DNA from: CAINDZ01 sp964399195
GTDB lineage: Bacteria; Krumholzibacteriota; Krumholzibacteriia; LZORAL124-64-63
Direction: 5' to 3'
NCBI GenBank assembly: GCA_964399195.1
Contig: CAYNPY010000002.1
Coordinates: forward strand, 1 to 64,000
Length of the DNA stretch: 64,000 nt
How positions within the stretch are numbered: position 1 is the stretch's first letter; every line of letters begins with the position of its first letter. Made by a program: the position numbers and the translations under genes. Under the pieces are notes generated by a model. The model was not told the DNA's origin. It did not search any database and worked only from the letters and a program-made list of their open reading frames with translations. Of the stretch, positions 41,807 to 50,666 are shown in pieces.

Positions 41807-42739
41807 TCACTCGACGATGCGCGCGCCCGCCGGCACCGAGGCGGTGATCCAGGCCCCGCCGCCGATCACCGCGCCGGCGCCGATCTGCGTGGCGCCGCCG
41901 AGGATGGTGGCGTTCGCGTAGATGGTGACGCCGTCGCCGATCGTCGGGTGCCGCCGGCCGCCCTTGACCAGCGAGCCGTCGGGATTGCGCGGGAAGCTCA
42001 GCGCGCCCAGCGTGACGCCCTGGTAGACCTTGACCCCGGCGCCGATGCGCGTGGTCTCGCCGATCACGACGCCGGTGCCGTGGTCGATGAAGAAGGCCGG
42101 CCCGATCACGGCCCCCGGATGGATGTCGATGCCGGTCTGCCGGTGGGCCCACTCGCTGAGCATGCGCGGCAGCAGGGGCACGCCCAGCCCGTGCAGCGGG
42201 TGGGCCAGGCGGTGGACGGCCACCGCCAGCAGACCGGGATAGCAGAGGATCACTTCCTCGCGGGAGCGCGCCGCCGGGTCACCCTCGAACGCCGCCTGCA
42301 CGTCGCCGGCGGCCAGCTCCCGCACGGCGGGCAGCTGCCGCAGGTAGTCCAGGGCCAGCCGGCGGGCGGCCGCCGCGTAGCGGTCGCTGTCCGGCCCGTC
42401 GTCCGCCGCCAGTTCCGGCGGGGGGTTCCAGAGCTCCTCGCACCGGCTGCCCCGGCGGTGGCAGAAGCGGAAGATGTCCGCCATGACGCCCGCCAGGGTC
42501 CGGCTCACGTCGTCCAGGCGCCCGCCCAGCTGCAGCTCCAGATCCGCTCCCGGCGGCACCGGGGCGCCGTGGTAGCCCGGGAACACCAGGGCCAGCAGGT
42601 CCCCGAGAAGCCGCTCGATGACCGCCGGCGACGGCAGATCCTCCCGCCCGGCGCGGTTCAGGACCTCCAGGCGGCGATAGCTGTCGGCCAGCGCCCCGGC
42701 CAGCTCCCGCAGGCGCCCGCCCCGTTCCGCTTCGGTCAC
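41807..42739 (-). CDS. serine O-acetyltransferase (CysE/EpsC-like)
   Basis: A 310-residue protein with a helical N-terminal domain and a left-handed beta-helix acetyltransferase domain. The diagnostic segments are GIDIHPGAVIGPAFFIDHGT, GVVIGETTRIGAGVKVYQG, and HPTIGDGVTIYANATILGG. This is the long EpsC-like class with an extended N-terminus. It acetylates serine with acetyl-CoA for cysteine synthesis. The GTG at 42739 is preceded by AGGAGG at good spacing. No cysteine synthase is adjacent. It diverges from the DUF1573 operon; 42740-42997 holds no further gene. Confidence 0.88.
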   Translation of the reverse strand: MTEAERGGRLRELAGALADSYRRLEVLNRAGREDLPSPAVIERLLGDLLALVFPGYHGAPVPPGADLELQLGGRLDDVSRTLAGVMADIFRFCHRRGSRCEELWNPPPELAADDGPDSDRYAAAARRLALDYLRQLPAVRELAAGDVQAAFEGDPAARSREEVILCYPGLLAVAVHRLAHPLHGLGVPLLPRMLSEWAHRQTGIDIHPGAVIGPAFFIDHGTGVVIGETTRIGAGVKVYQGVTLGALSFPRNPDGSLVKGGRRHPTIGDGVTIYANATILGGATQIGAGAVIGGGAWITASVPAGARIVE

Positions 42740-42997
42740 GCGATCCCCTCCTGCCGCGCCCGGATGGTCGCGGCGCGGCCGGCAAGATACGTCCGCCGGG
42801 CGCCCCCCTGCCAGCGGCGCCCGCCCGCGGCGCCCCGTGGCCCGGCCGCCCGCCGGGGCTTGCCAGCGCCCGTGTTCGGTCGCATCCTGTCGGGACGGTT
42901 TCCGCCGGAACCCGCCCGGCCCGACCGGGGTATGCACCGGGTCCGCCGCCCGTCAGGCGAGCGGCCGGTCCCACCCATCCAACCGGAGAGTTCGCGC

Positions 42998-44002
42998 ATG
43001 CGCCGCCTGCTGCCGATCCTGTTCCTGCTGGCCGCCCTGGTCGCGGCCGGCGCGGCCACGGCCCAGTCGATCAAGCTCGAGCCGACGTTCCTCGACTTCG
43101 GCAAGATGAAGCAGATGGAGACCCGCACCACGAAGGTGAAGATCACCAACGTCGGCGCCGGGCTGCTGGTCATCGAGAACGTGCAGGCGGACTGCGGCTG
43201 CACGGTGCCCGAACTCCAGGTCAAGGCGCTGAAAGCCGGCGAGTCGACCGACCTGACCGTCCACTTCGACAGCAAGACGTTCAGCGGCCCGGTCCACAAG
43301 CTGGTCAAGATCACATCCAACGATCCGGACCGCCGCCTGGTCGAGCTGCCCCTGTCGGCGGAGGTCCGCGCCGTGCTCCTGATCGATCCCGTCAGCGAGC
43401 GCGTCGGCTTCAGCAGCGGGTTCCTGGGCGAAGTGGCGTCGCGCACGGTGACCTTCACGGCCCCGGACGTGGCGCTCAAGCTGCAGGCCGACAAGACGCA
43501 GAAGGGCCTGTTCGACGTGAAGGTGACCAATGGCGTGGGCGGGGATCCGCACAAGTCGCAGTTGGAGATCATTCGCCCGGCGCGCATGAAGGTGGGCCAG
43601 CACGACGACGTGGTGCGGGTCGCGACCAACGTCCCGGAACGTCCCACGATCGACATCAGCATGCGCGCGGCGGTCACCGCCGAACTCAGCGCGACTCCCG
43701 AGGTGGTCAGCTTCCTCTACCGGCCGACGTTCGACCAGAGCGTGAAGGTCTTCGCGGCCAAGCCGCCATTCGATTTCAAGGTCACCAAGGCGGAGATCGA
43801 CCTGCCCGAGATCAAGCTCGAGGTCGTCGAGACCGTGCCTCGCCAGGAGACGCACATCAAGCTCACGGGCAAGCCCATCCCCGCTTCCGATCCGCGGGTC
43901 GCCGCCGCCAAGGGACGCATCACCGGCACCCTGCGCATCCATACGAACCTGAAGTCCGTGCCCCTCATCGAGGTGCCGGTCTCCTACATGGTCCGGATGT
44001 AG
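42998..44002 (+). CDS. DUF1573-type secreted Ig-like protein
   Basis: A 334-residue exported protein. The signal is MRRLLPILFLLAALVAAGAA. Residues about 22-130 form a DUF1573 domain (IKLEPTFLDFGKMKQMETRT, then VQADCGCTVPEL with a C-G-C motif); two further beta-sandwiches follow to the end. The conserved CGC is the signature of this family, whose function is unknown. GGAG precedes the ATG. Three bases separate it from the rhodanese-like gene, so it leads a three-gene operon of thiol-themed envelope proteins. Confidence 0.83.
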   Translation: MRRLLPILFLLAALVAAGAATAQSIKLEPTFLDFGKMKQMETRTTKVKITNVGAGLLVIENVQADCGCTVPELQVKALKAGESTDLTVHFDSKTFSGPVHKLVKITSNDPDRRLVELPLSAEVRAVLLIDPVSERVGFSSGFLGEVASRTVTFTAPDVALKLQADKTQKGLFDVKVTNGVGGDPHKSQLEIIRPARMKVGQHDDVVRVATNVPERPTIDISMRAAVTAELSATPEVVSFLYRPTFDQSVKVFAAKPPFDFKVTKAEIDLPEIKLEVVETVPRQETHIKLTGKPIPASDPRVAAAKGRITGTLRIHTNLKSVPLIEVPVSYMVRM

Positions 44003-44005
44003 CCG

Positions 44006-44539
44006 ATGGCCCGCCCCTGGTCCGGCGCCGCCAGCCCCGCCGCGCCGCCGCCCCTGCGGGTGGCCGCGCGCCAAGCGCTCGTCCTGCTGCTGCTGGCGGT
44101 CGCGCTGGCGGGCGCGCGCTGGGCCGCCTGGCCGCCCCGGCTGCCGCTGGCGGCGGACGCCGCCGACTACGAGCTGGACCTGAGCGCGCCGCTGGTCGAG
44201 GTGGCCCAGGCGCAGCGCTACTTCGAGGAAGGCGCGCACCTGTTCATCGACACGCGCGACTACGGACCCGCCGCGTCCGAGGCCGTGCCGGGCGCCTTCA
44301 CGCTGCGGCCGGAAGCGTTCGACGACGACCTGCTGGCGCTGCTCGACATCGTCGGCCCGCAGGAGCGGCTGGTGCTCTACGGCGACGGCAACCTGGCGCT
44401 GGCGAACAACGTCGCCGCCCGCCTCAAGCAGCGCGGTTACGAGAACGTGGAACTGCTCAAGGGCGGGCTGGACGCGTGGCGCGCGGGCGGGGGACCGGTC
44501 TCGCCGCGCCAGCCGGCCGCGGAAGCGGAGGCCCCGTGA
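44006..44539 (+). CDS. membrane-anchored rhodanese-like protein lacking the active cysteine
   Basis: A 177-residue protein with one hydrophobic N-terminal segment (ALVLLLLAVALAGARWAAW) and a rhodanese fold at about 60-165: HLFIDTRDYGPAASEAVPGA, then VLYGDGNLALANNVAARL and GGLDAWRAGGGPV. The active-site loop begins YGDG where a sulphurtransferase has Tyr-Cys, so it cannot carry persulphide in the usual way. It may be a binding or structural relative. The stop overlaps the ATG of the next gene (TGATG at 44537-44541). Confidence 0.8.
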   Translation: MARPWSGAASPAAPPPLRVAARQALVLLLLAVALAGARWAAWPPRLPLAADAADYELDLSAPLVEVAQAQRYFEEGAHLFIDTRDYGPAASEAVPGAFTLRPEAFDDDLLALLDIVGPQERLVLYGDGNLALANNVAARLKQRGYENVELLKGGLDAWRAGGGPVSPRQPAAEAEAP

Positions 44540-44967
44540 TGCGTTGGGTGTCGCTGGCCTGCCGCCTGCTGGTCGGCGGCGTCTTCATCTGGGCCTCGCT
44601 GGACAAGCTGGCCCACCCCGCCGAGTTCGCCAAGGCGATCCACCACTACCGGCTGGTGCCGTACGCGCTGCTGCACCCGTCCGCGCTGCTCCTGCCGGCG
44701 CTCGAGCTGGTGGCGGGACTCGCGCTGGTGGCCGGCTGGCGGCGCCGGGGCGCCGCGCTGCTGTGCGCGGTCATGCTGGTGGTGTTCATCGCCGCGATCG
44801 CCAGCGCGCTGGTGCGCGGGCTGGACATCAGCTGCGGCTGCTTCGACACCGACGGCGGCCATGCCGTGGGCCTGGACCTGCTGTGGCGCGACGTGCTGCT
44901 GCTGGTGGCCTGCCTGCCGCCGCTGCTGGGGCGGCGCTGCGGCCCGGGACTGGACCGCGAGCGCTGA
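44539..44967 (+). CDS. MauE/DoxX-like membrane protein
   Basis: A 142-residue protein with four predicted transmembrane helices (LACRLLVGGVFIWASLDKLA, LLLPALELVAGLALVAGW, LCAVMLVVFIAAIASALV, LLLVACLPPLL) and the conserved SCGCFD loop of the MauE/DoxX-like family. Relatives take part in methylamine dehydrogenase maturation or in disulphide and quinone chemistry. It is translationally coupled to the rhodanese-like gene and ends the DUF1573 operon. The shared CGC motifs of its first and last genes hint at a common redox partner, which is inference. Confidence 0.83.
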   Translation: MRWVSLACRLLVGGVFIWASLDKLAHPAEFAKAIHHYRLVPYALLHPSALLLPALELVAGLALVAGWRRRGAALLCAVMLVVFIAAIASALVRGLDISCGCFDTDGGHAVGLDLLWRDVLLLVACLPPLLGRRCGPGLDRER

Positions 44968-45052
44968 GGAGAATCCGCACCGATTCGCGGCCGATTCGCA
45001 TAATCGGTTGCAAACGCTGGGCTTGAGCCGGCAATTGAGAACCAAGGTCAAT

Positions 45053-45081
45053 TTGACAGAGCAGGTTCAAGGCGTCATTAT
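45053..45081 (+). promoter_or_regulatory. promoter for the ferredoxin gene
   Basis: TTGACA (45053-45058, perfect consensus) and CATTAT (45076-45081, 4 of 6), 17 bases apart, 61 bases before the ATG. The surrounding 44990-45085 is unusually AT-rich for this window. Confidence 0.6.
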
Positions 45082-45142
45082 TCCCGCGTAAACCGCCGCC
45101 CCCCGGGTGCGGCGCCGGAAACGTCCCCCAGGAGGATGAGCG

Positions 45143-45322
45143 ATGCCCGCCATTGTCGATAAGAGCCTCTGCAACGCGTGCGAATCCTGCATCGAAGCCT
45201 GCCCGACCGAAGTGATCTCGATGGTCGACGGCAAGGCCTGGGTCAACCCCGAGGAGTGCATCGACTGCGAGGCGTGCATCGATGCCTGCCCCGAGGACGC
45301 CATCAGCATGGTGGACGCCTGA
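45143..45322 (+). CDS. 2[4Fe-4S] ferredoxin, 59 residues
   Basis: A small clostridial-type ferredoxin. The two cluster motifs are CNACESCIEACP (C10, C13, C16, C20) and CIDCEACIDACP (C39, C42, C45, C49), both complete. The protein begins MPAIVDKSLC and ends ISMVDA. AGGAGG lies just before the ATG. It would carry low-potential electrons in the cytoplasm. Flanked by its own promoter and a strong terminator, it is a single-gene unit; its partner oxidoreductase is not adjacent. Confidence 0.95.
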   Translation: MPAIVDKSLCNACESCIEACPTEVISMVDGKAWVNPEECIDCEACIDACPEDAISMVDA

Positions 45323-45354
45323 GCGGCGCCTGCGCCCGCATCTGAGCGATCGTG

Positions 45355-45384
45355 AAGAGGGCGCCCCCGCGGGGCGCCCTCTTT
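45355..45384 (+). terminator. intrinsic terminator after the ferredoxin gene
   Basis: A 13-bp perfect stem (arms from AAGAGGGCGC to GCGCCCTCTT) with a 3- to 4-base loop, followed by TTCGCTT, 32 bases after the ferredoxin stop. It may also serve the convergent ybjQ-type gene. Confidence 0.8.
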
Positions 45385-45416
45385 CGCTTCCGGACCGCGG
45401 TCGCTCCGGGCGGCCG

Positions 45417-45749
45417 TCAGATGTCCTCGATCACGACGGCGGTGCCGTAGGCCAGCAGCTCGGCGGCGTGCTCCATCATCTCGGCCGAGGCGAAGCGCAT
45501 CCCGACCACCGCGTTGGCCCCGTTGGCCTGCGCCTGCGCGATCATGCGGTCGAGCGCCTCCTCGCGGCACTCGGCGATCATCTTCGTGTACTCGGAGATC
45601 TCGCCTCCGACCAGGTTCTTCAGCCCGGCCAGGATGTCGCGCCCCACCGAGCGGGACCGGATGGTGTTGCCGCGCACCAGGCCGATGGTCCGGACGATGC
45701 GCTTGCCAGCGACCTGCTCGGTCGTCGTGACGATGATGGGATCCCGCAC
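45417..45749 (-). CDS. YbjQ family (UPF0145) protein
   Basis: A 110-residue protein of the YbjQ heavy-metal-binding-like family: IIVTTTEQVAGKRIVRTIG, VRGNTIRSRSVGRDI, AQANGANAVVGMRF and the closing YGTAVVIED are all typical. The family forms pentamers; its role is unknown. It follows the anti-sigma gene by 10 bases on the same strand and is probably cotranscribed with it. Confidence 0.9.
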   Translation of the reverse strand: MRDPIIVTTTEQVAGKRIVRTIGLVRGNTIRSRSVGRDILAGLKNLVGGEISEYTKMIAECREEALDRMIAQAQANGANAVVGMRFASAEMMEHAAELLAYGTAVVIEDI

Positions 45750-45759
45750 GGACGCCTCC

Positions 45760-46218
45760 TCAACGGACGATATCGTCGTATCGCGTGTGTCGACGCGCGA
45801 ACAGCCGTTCGCGCAGCACCGAGACCAGCAGCACGGTCAGTCCCGCCGCCCCGGCCGCCAGGGCCAGCTTGACCAGCAGCGGCAGTTCTGCGGCAAGGAT
45901 CGCGCGGCCGGCCTGCCAGAGCGCCCAGCCGCCGACGACCGCGATGCCGGCGACCATCAGCACCCAGCCCACGGAGCGCTCGGTGCGGTTGTAGGCGCCT
46001 TCCCAGAACGCTTCCCAGTCCTCCGGCGGCGCCTCGCGCAGGCGCAGTCCGGCCGCGGCGCGGTTGAACGCGCGCAGGCGCTCCACCTCGCGGCGGGCCT
46101 CGGCGCTGGCGGCCAGGTGGGCCTCGACGCGGGCGAGGTCGTCGCCCTCCAGTTCGCCGTCGACGTAGGCGGACAGCAGGGGCGCGTCGCGCTCGGGATC
46201 GAAGGGCCGGCCGCTCAT
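45760..46218 (-). CDS. anti-sigma factor-like membrane protein
   Basis: A 152-residue protein with an N-terminal anti-sigma-like helical domain (LLSAYVDGELEGDDLARVEA, HLAASAEARREVERLR) followed by two hydrophobic segments (VLMVAGIAVVGGWALW, LLVKLALAAGAAGLTVLLVS). The His-x3-Cys-x2-Cys zinc ligands of the classic zf-HC2 domain are missing, leaving only the HL helix. It probably binds the ECF sigma factor encoded just upstream, whose stop overlaps its ATG (46215-46218). The signal it reads is unknown. Confidence 0.8.
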   Translation of the reverse strand: MSGRPFDPERDAPLLSAYVDGELEGDDLARVEAHLAASAEARREVERLRAFNRAAAGLRLREAPPEDWEAFWEGAYNRTERSVGWVLMVAGIAVVGGWALWQAGRAILAAELPLLVKLALAAGAAGLTVLLVSVLRERLFARRHTRYDDIVR

Positions 46219-46874
46219 GGCGCCTCCTCCAGGCCGAGCGCCGGGCGCAGCCGCTGCCGCGCCGCGTGCAGGCGCGACATCACGGTGCCCAGCGGGATGC
46301 CCATCGCCGCGGCGATCTCGCGGTACTTGCGGCCCTGGAAGTGGTACATCATGAACACCGTGCGCATCTCGGGCGGCAGCTCCGCCAGCGCGCGGCCGAG
46401 CCGCTCGCGCAGATCGTTGGCCTCGGTCGTCGCCAAGGCGTCGGGCGCGCCGTCCGGGCGCTCGACGAATTCGAGCGGAACATCGCCCCGGTGGCGCTGC
46501 TCGTCGCGGCGCTGGTTGAGCGCCGTGTTGCGGACGATGCGGTAGAGCCAGGGGAAGAACGGCTCTTCGAGCCGGAAGCGGGGCAGCGAACGGTGGACGC
46601 GCAGGAACGACTTCTGGACGGCGTCCATCGCGTCGTCGTGGTTGCCGGTCAGGCCCAGCGCGATGCCGTAGGCCGGCTGCCGGTAGCGATTCATCAGCTG
46701 CTCGAATCCGTCCGTGTCGCCCGCCAGGAAGCGTTCGATGTCGGCGCGGTCCCGGCGGCGCTCCTCGGCCCACGGATCGACGGCCGGCGCCCCCGGGACG
46801 CCCGGTGACGCGGTCCCTACCCGGGCCTTGGCCCGGTTATTCGAGCGGGCGCCGCCGAACGCCGCCGGCAGCAC
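46215..46874 (-). CDS. ECF-family RNA polymerase sigma factor
   Basis: A 219-residue ECF sigma factor. Region 2 lies at about 50-120 (FEQLMNRYRQPAYGIALGLT, DDAMDAVQKSFLRVHRSLPR, FPWLYRIVRNTALNQRR) and region 4 at about 158-210 (LPPEMRTVFMMYHFQGRKYR, EIAAAMGIPLGTVMSRLHAA). About 35 extra residues precede region 2. The start is GTG at 46874, directly after the stop of the adenosyltransferase gene, with AAGGA about 10 bases upstream. With the coupled anti-sigma gene it forms a signalling pair. No -35/-10 target for it was identified. Confidence 0.9.
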   Translation of the reverse strand: MLPAAFGGARSNNRAKARVGTASPGVPGAPAVDPWAEERRRDRADIERFLAGDTDGFEQLMNRYRQPAYGIALGLTGNHDDAMDAVQKSFLRVHRSLPRFRLEEPFFPWLYRIVRNTALNQRRDEQRHRGDVPLEFVERPDGAPDALATTEANDLRERLGRALAELPPEMRTVFMMYHFQGRKYREIAAAMGIPLGTVMSRLHAARQRLRPALGLEEAP

Positions 46875-47453
46875 TCAGGCGTCCTTCCCCGCCCGCCAGG
46901 GCACGTCCGCGACGCCGGCGGCGAGGTTGGCCGCCCGGGCGGCCGTGAACAGGTAGTCGCTCAGGCGGTTGAGGAAGATCAGGGCGCCGGCCGGCACCGG
47001 CTCGGAACCGGACAGGGCCACCGCGGCCCGCTCGGCCCGGCGGCAGATCGTCCGGGCCAGGTGCAGGTGCGCGGCCGCCGCCGTGCCGCCGGGCAGGATG
47101 AACTGGCGCAGCGGAGGCAGACGGGTGTCGTGGGCGTCGATCAGGCGCTCCAGCGCGGCCGCCTCGAAGGGGTCGCCCGGGGCGCCGGGCGCGCAGAGTT
47201 CGGCCGAGCGCCGGGGGTCGGCCAGCACCGTGCCGAGGTCGAACAGGCGGCTTTGCAGGGCCGTCAGTTCGGCGGCCAGATCGCGCTCGCCGGCGGCGCC
47301 ACTCGCCAGCAGGGCCACGCAGCAGCCCAGCGCGCTGTTGAGCTCGTCGATGTCGCCGTAGGCGCCGACCCGCCCGCTGGTCTTGGGCACGCGGGCGCCG
47401 TCGCCCAGAGACGTCTCGCCGCGGTCGCCGCCGCGGGTGTAGATGCGGATCAT
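46875..47453 (-). CDS. cob(I)yrinic acid a,c-diamide adenosyltransferase, PduO type
   Basis: A 192-residue PduO-type ATP:cob(I)alamin adenosyltransferase. The N-terminal ATP-binding loop is MIRIYTRGGDRGETSL, followed by GAYGDIDELNSALGCC, then FILPGGTAAAAHLHLARTIC with RRAERAAVAL and FLNRLSDYLFTAAR. All are standard family motifs. It makes adenosylcobalamin for B12-dependent mutases or reductases. AAGGAG lies before the ATG. Its stop touches the sigma factor start, so the two are cotranscribed, which is an odd pairing. Confidence 0.93.
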   Translation of the reverse strand: MIRIYTRGGDRGETSLGDGARVPKTSGRVGAYGDIDELNSALGCCVALLASGAAGERDLAAELTALQSRLFDLGTVLADPRRSAELCAPGAPGDPFEAAALERLIDAHDTRLPPLRQFILPGGTAAAAHLHLARTICRRAERAAVALSGSEPVPAGALIFLNRLSDYLFTAARAANLAAGVADVPWRAGKDA

Positions 47454-47574
47454 GGGGCGGTCTCCTTGCTGGCGCGGGTCCCAAGGCCGGAGTGGTCTCG
47501 GCCGGCGCGGTCCCGGCAGGCGGCGTCCCGGCGGCGCCCATTGTGGGCGACGAACCCGGGCCGGGAAAGGGAAA

Positions 47575-50500
47575 TCACGCCGCCGGCCGGCGCCGGCGCA
47601 ACCAGCCGAACCGCAGCAGCCGGCCCGCCGCGGCGAAGCCGTCCTCGGTCAGCGCGGCCAGGGTCGGCAGCAGCACCGTCGTCAGGAAGGCGCTGACCAG
47701 CAGCCCCCCCATGATGACCAGCGCCATCGAATAGTAGTAGACGCCGCCCAGCGAGGGGCGCTGCACGACGATCGGCACCAGGCCGATCAGGGTGGTCAGC
47801 GCGGTCATGATGATGGGGCGCAGGCGTTCACGGCCGCCCAGCAGCATCGCCGCCTCGCGCGCCATGCCGCGGCGGCGGTACTGGTTGATGTGCTCGAGCA
47901 TGACGATGCCGTTGTTGACCACGATGCCGATCAGCAGCAGCAGGCCGATGGCCGCGGGCTGGTCGAAGCCGGTGCCGGTCAGGTGGAGCGTCCAGAAGGC
48001 GCCCGCCAGGGCGAACGGCAGGGCGACCATCAGCGCCACGGCCTGGCGCGCCGACTCGAACAGGCCGGCCATCACCGCGTAGACCAGGAGCAGGGCCAGC
48101 GCCAGGTTGACGCCGAATTCGCGCGACTGCTCGCGCTGGCGGTTCTGCCAGGCCCCGAAAGTCCAGCGGTAGCCGTAGGGGAACTCCATGCCGGCCAGCG
48201 CGGCCTCGATGCGCGGCATGAACTCCTCGCGCGTGCCGCCCTCGTAGCGCGCGTTCACCCAGACGCTGGTCAGCCGGTTGTCGCGTTCGATGTGCTCGCG
48301 GCCCGGGCGCTCGACGAAGTCGGCCACCGCGCCCAGGGGCACGCGGCCGCCCGCCGCCGGCCACAACGGCAGCTGCGCCAGCTGCTCGACGCTCTCCTCG
48401 GCGCGCTCGTCCAGCGTCAGTCGCATCTCGCGCTCGCCGTCGGGGGTGCGGAAGCGGCGCAGGCGCTGGCCGCGGTAGGTCAGGCCGACCACCTCGGCCA
48501 CCTCGGTGGCGGGCAGCCCGAAACGAGCCGCCAGGTCGCGGTCGGGCTCGATATGCAGCTCCTGCCGGGCCTCGGCCCGCCGGGCCTGCGGCTCGACCAG
48601 CCCGGGCACCGCCTCCAGCCGCTCGACGGCCTCGTCGGCCAGCCGCATCAGGACCTCGGTGTCCTCGCCCACGATCTGGAAGGCCACGAAGTTGCCGCCG
48701 CCCCGCCCCCCGCGCCAGCCCTGGCGACCTTCCTCGACCTGCAGCCGCACGCCGGCGACCTGAGGCAGCACCTCGCGCAGGCGCCGGCGCACCAGCGCGA
48801 TGTTGTCCTCGCTGGCCTGGCCCTCCTTGAGGTAGACCCGCGTCATCACCCAGTTGTCGTTCCAGAAGCTGTAGAGCGACCGGGCCAGCAGGTGCTCGCG
48901 GTGGGGCTCCAGCGCCGCCTCCACCTTCGAGACCAGTTCCTGCTTGCGCTCGAGGCTCAGCTCCTCGCTGATGTCGTAGCGCAGCTGGACGAAGAGTTCG
49001 CTTTCGCTGGTGTCGAAATTCTTGTCCACCTTCTGGAACGGGTAGACGGCCGAGACGACCACGACCAGGCCGGCCACCAGCGCCGCCCAGCGGCGGCGCA
49101 GGCTCCAGCCCAGCAGCCGCTCGTAGCGGGTCTCGAGCGCCGTGAGCCAGCGCTCGCGCGGCCGCGGCGCCGACCGGATGTAGCGCGACGTGGCCAGCGG
49201 AATGAGCGTCTGGCTGATGAACAGGGAGGCCAGCAGCGTCAGGCAGACCGTGACGCCCAGCTCCTTCAGGTAGATGTTCATCTCGCTGGGCTTGTTGAAG
49301 ATCAGGGGCAGGAAGACGATCACCGAGGTCAGCGTGGCGGCCGTCACCGCCACGGCCACCTCGCGCGAGCCCTCGCGGGCGGCGGTGGCCGGGTCGGCGC
49401 CCAGCTCGCGGTGGCGGAAGATGTTCTCCATCACCACCACAGCGTTGTCCACCAGCATGCCGATGCCGACGATCAGCCCCAGCAGCGTCAGCGTGTTCAG
49501 GGAATGTCCCTGCGCCCAGACGACGCCGCAGGTGACCACCAGCGAGAAGGGGATGCACGCGACGGCGACCATGGTCGTGGATAGTCGCCGCAGGAAGAAG
49601 AACAGGACGACCGTGGCCAACACCGCGCCGAAGACGCCGGTGAAGGCCAGGTCGCGCAGGGTCTTGCGGATCTCGTCGCCCTGGCTGAACCAGACCAGGA
49701 AGTTGACTCCCTCCAGTTCGGGATCGTCCGCCATGCCGGCGATCACGCGCTGCAGCTCGTCGCAGACGGCCACGGTGTTGGCGCGTGCTTCCTGCGCCAC
49801 GGTGACGCCCACCGCGAAGTCGCCGTCCAGGTGGCGGCCGTATTCCAGCGGCGGCTCCTCGTAGACGACTTCCGCGACGTCGCCCACGCGCAGGCCGTCC
49901 GCGCGCAGGGGCAGGCTGCGGATCGCCTCCACGTCGCCCAGGGTGCCCACCGTGCGGAGGGTCCAGCGCGCGTCGCCGCCGGACACGCGGCCCAGGGACT
50001 GGTCGAAGTTGCCGGCGCGCAGGGCGCGCGCCACCTCGCGCACGTCCACCCGGTGCCGCTCCAGGTCGTCCGTGCGCAGGTTCACCCGCACCTCGCGCGG
50101 GTTCACGCCGTCCAGGCGCACCTGCGCCACGCCCGGCACGCGCTCGAGCGGCCTGATGATCTTTCGCTCGAGCAGGTCGTAGCTCTCGCTCAGGTCCCGC
50201 GGCGAGCTGAGCCGCCCCTCCAGCACCGGCATGTCGGCGTCGCGGGCGTCCCAGTTGGTGGACACCTGGATGTCGCCCAGGTCGTCCGGCAGCTCGCCGC
50301 GGATGCGGTCGAGCCGCTCCCAGACCTCGACTCTCGCCAGCTGCATGTCGGTGGCCCAGTCGAACTCCAGGCGCAGGCGCCCGCCGTCGGTGCCGCAGCT
50401 GGACCACAGGCTGCGCAGGCCGCGCACCGAGCCGACCGCGTCCTCGACCGGCCGCACCACCATGCGCTCGACCTGCTCGGGCGAGGCGCTGTCCCAGGGC

Positions 50501-50664
50501 AGGTGGATGAACAGCTGCGGCTGCTCGACCTCCGGCATGAAGGCCAGCGGCAGGCGGGTCAGCGCCACCGCGCCTAGGACGACCAGGCTGACCAGGACCG
50601 TCAGCGCCGTCACCGGGCGCCGGATGGCCAGTTCGGGCAGGCTGAAGCCGCGCCGCTCGTCCAT
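47575..50664 (-). CDS. RND efflux permease (second of a tandem pair)
   Basis: A 1029-residue RND transporter with the usual 12 helices and two large periplasmic loops. Start PELAIRRPVTALTVLVSLVV; the TM4 region reads IVGIGMLVDNAVVVMENIFR, with Asp-Asn where AcrB has Asp-Asp; TM10-12 are in the C-terminal half (LLLLIGIVVNNGIVMLEHIN). It should be a proton-driven exporter of lipophilic or metal-like substrates. It lies 2 bases after the first RND gene and shares its adaptor. It may work as a hetero-trimer partner or as a separate pump. Confidence 0.92.
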   Translation of the reverse strand: MDERRGFSLPELAIRRPVTALTVLVSLVVLGAVALTRLPLAFMPEVEQPQLFIHLPWDSASPEQVERMVVRPVEDAVGSVRGLRSLWSSCGTDGGRLRLEFDWATDMQLARVEVWERLDRIRGELPDDLGDIQVSTNWDARDADMPVLEGRLSSPRDLSESYDLLERKIIRPLERVPGVAQVRLDGVNPREVRVNLRTDDLERHRVDVREVARALRAGNFDQSLGRVSGGDARWTLRTVGTLGDVEAIRSLPLRADGLRVGDVAEVVYEEPPLEYGRHLDGDFAVGVTVAQEARANTVAVCDELQRVIAGMADDPELEGVNFLVWFSQGDEIRKTLRDLAFTGVFGAVLATVVLFFFLRRLSTTMVAVACIPFSLVVTCGVVWAQGHSLNTLTLLGLIVGIGMLVDNAVVVMENIFRHRELGADPATAAREGSREVAVAVTAATLTSVIVFLPLIFNKPSEMNIYLKELGVTVCLTLLASLFISQTLIPLATSRYIRSAPRPRERWLTALETRYERLLGWSLRRRWAALVAGLVVVVSAVYPFQKVDKNFDTSESELFVQLRYDISEELSLERKQELVSKVEAALEPHREHLLARSLYSFWNDNWVMTRVYLKEGQASEDNIALVRRRLREVLPQVAGVRLQVEEGRQGWRGGRGGGNFVAFQIVGEDTEVLMRLADEAVERLEAVPGLVEPQARRAEARQELHIEPDRDLAARFGLPATEVAEVVGLTYRGQRLRRFRTPDGEREMRLTLDERAEESVEQLAQLPLWPAAGGRVPLGAVADFVERPGREHIERDNRLTSVWVNARYEGGTREEFMPRIEAALAGMEFPYGYRWTFGAWQNRQREQSREFGVNLALALLLVYAVMAGLFESARQAVALMVALPFALAGAFWTLHLTGTGFDQPAAIGLLLLIGIVVNNGIVMLEHINQYRRRGMAREAAMLLGGRERLRPIIMTALTTLIGLVPIVVQRPSLGGVYYYSMALVIMGGLLVSAFLTTVLLPTLAALTEDGFAAAGRLLRFGWLRRRRPAA

Positions 50665-50666
50665 GC

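Noticed and set aside
44968..45142. Possible tRNA or riboswitch in the AT-rich intergenic stretch
   Set aside because: No cloverleaf arms or T-loop consensus could be drawn; the AT-richness is explained by the ferredoxin promoter.
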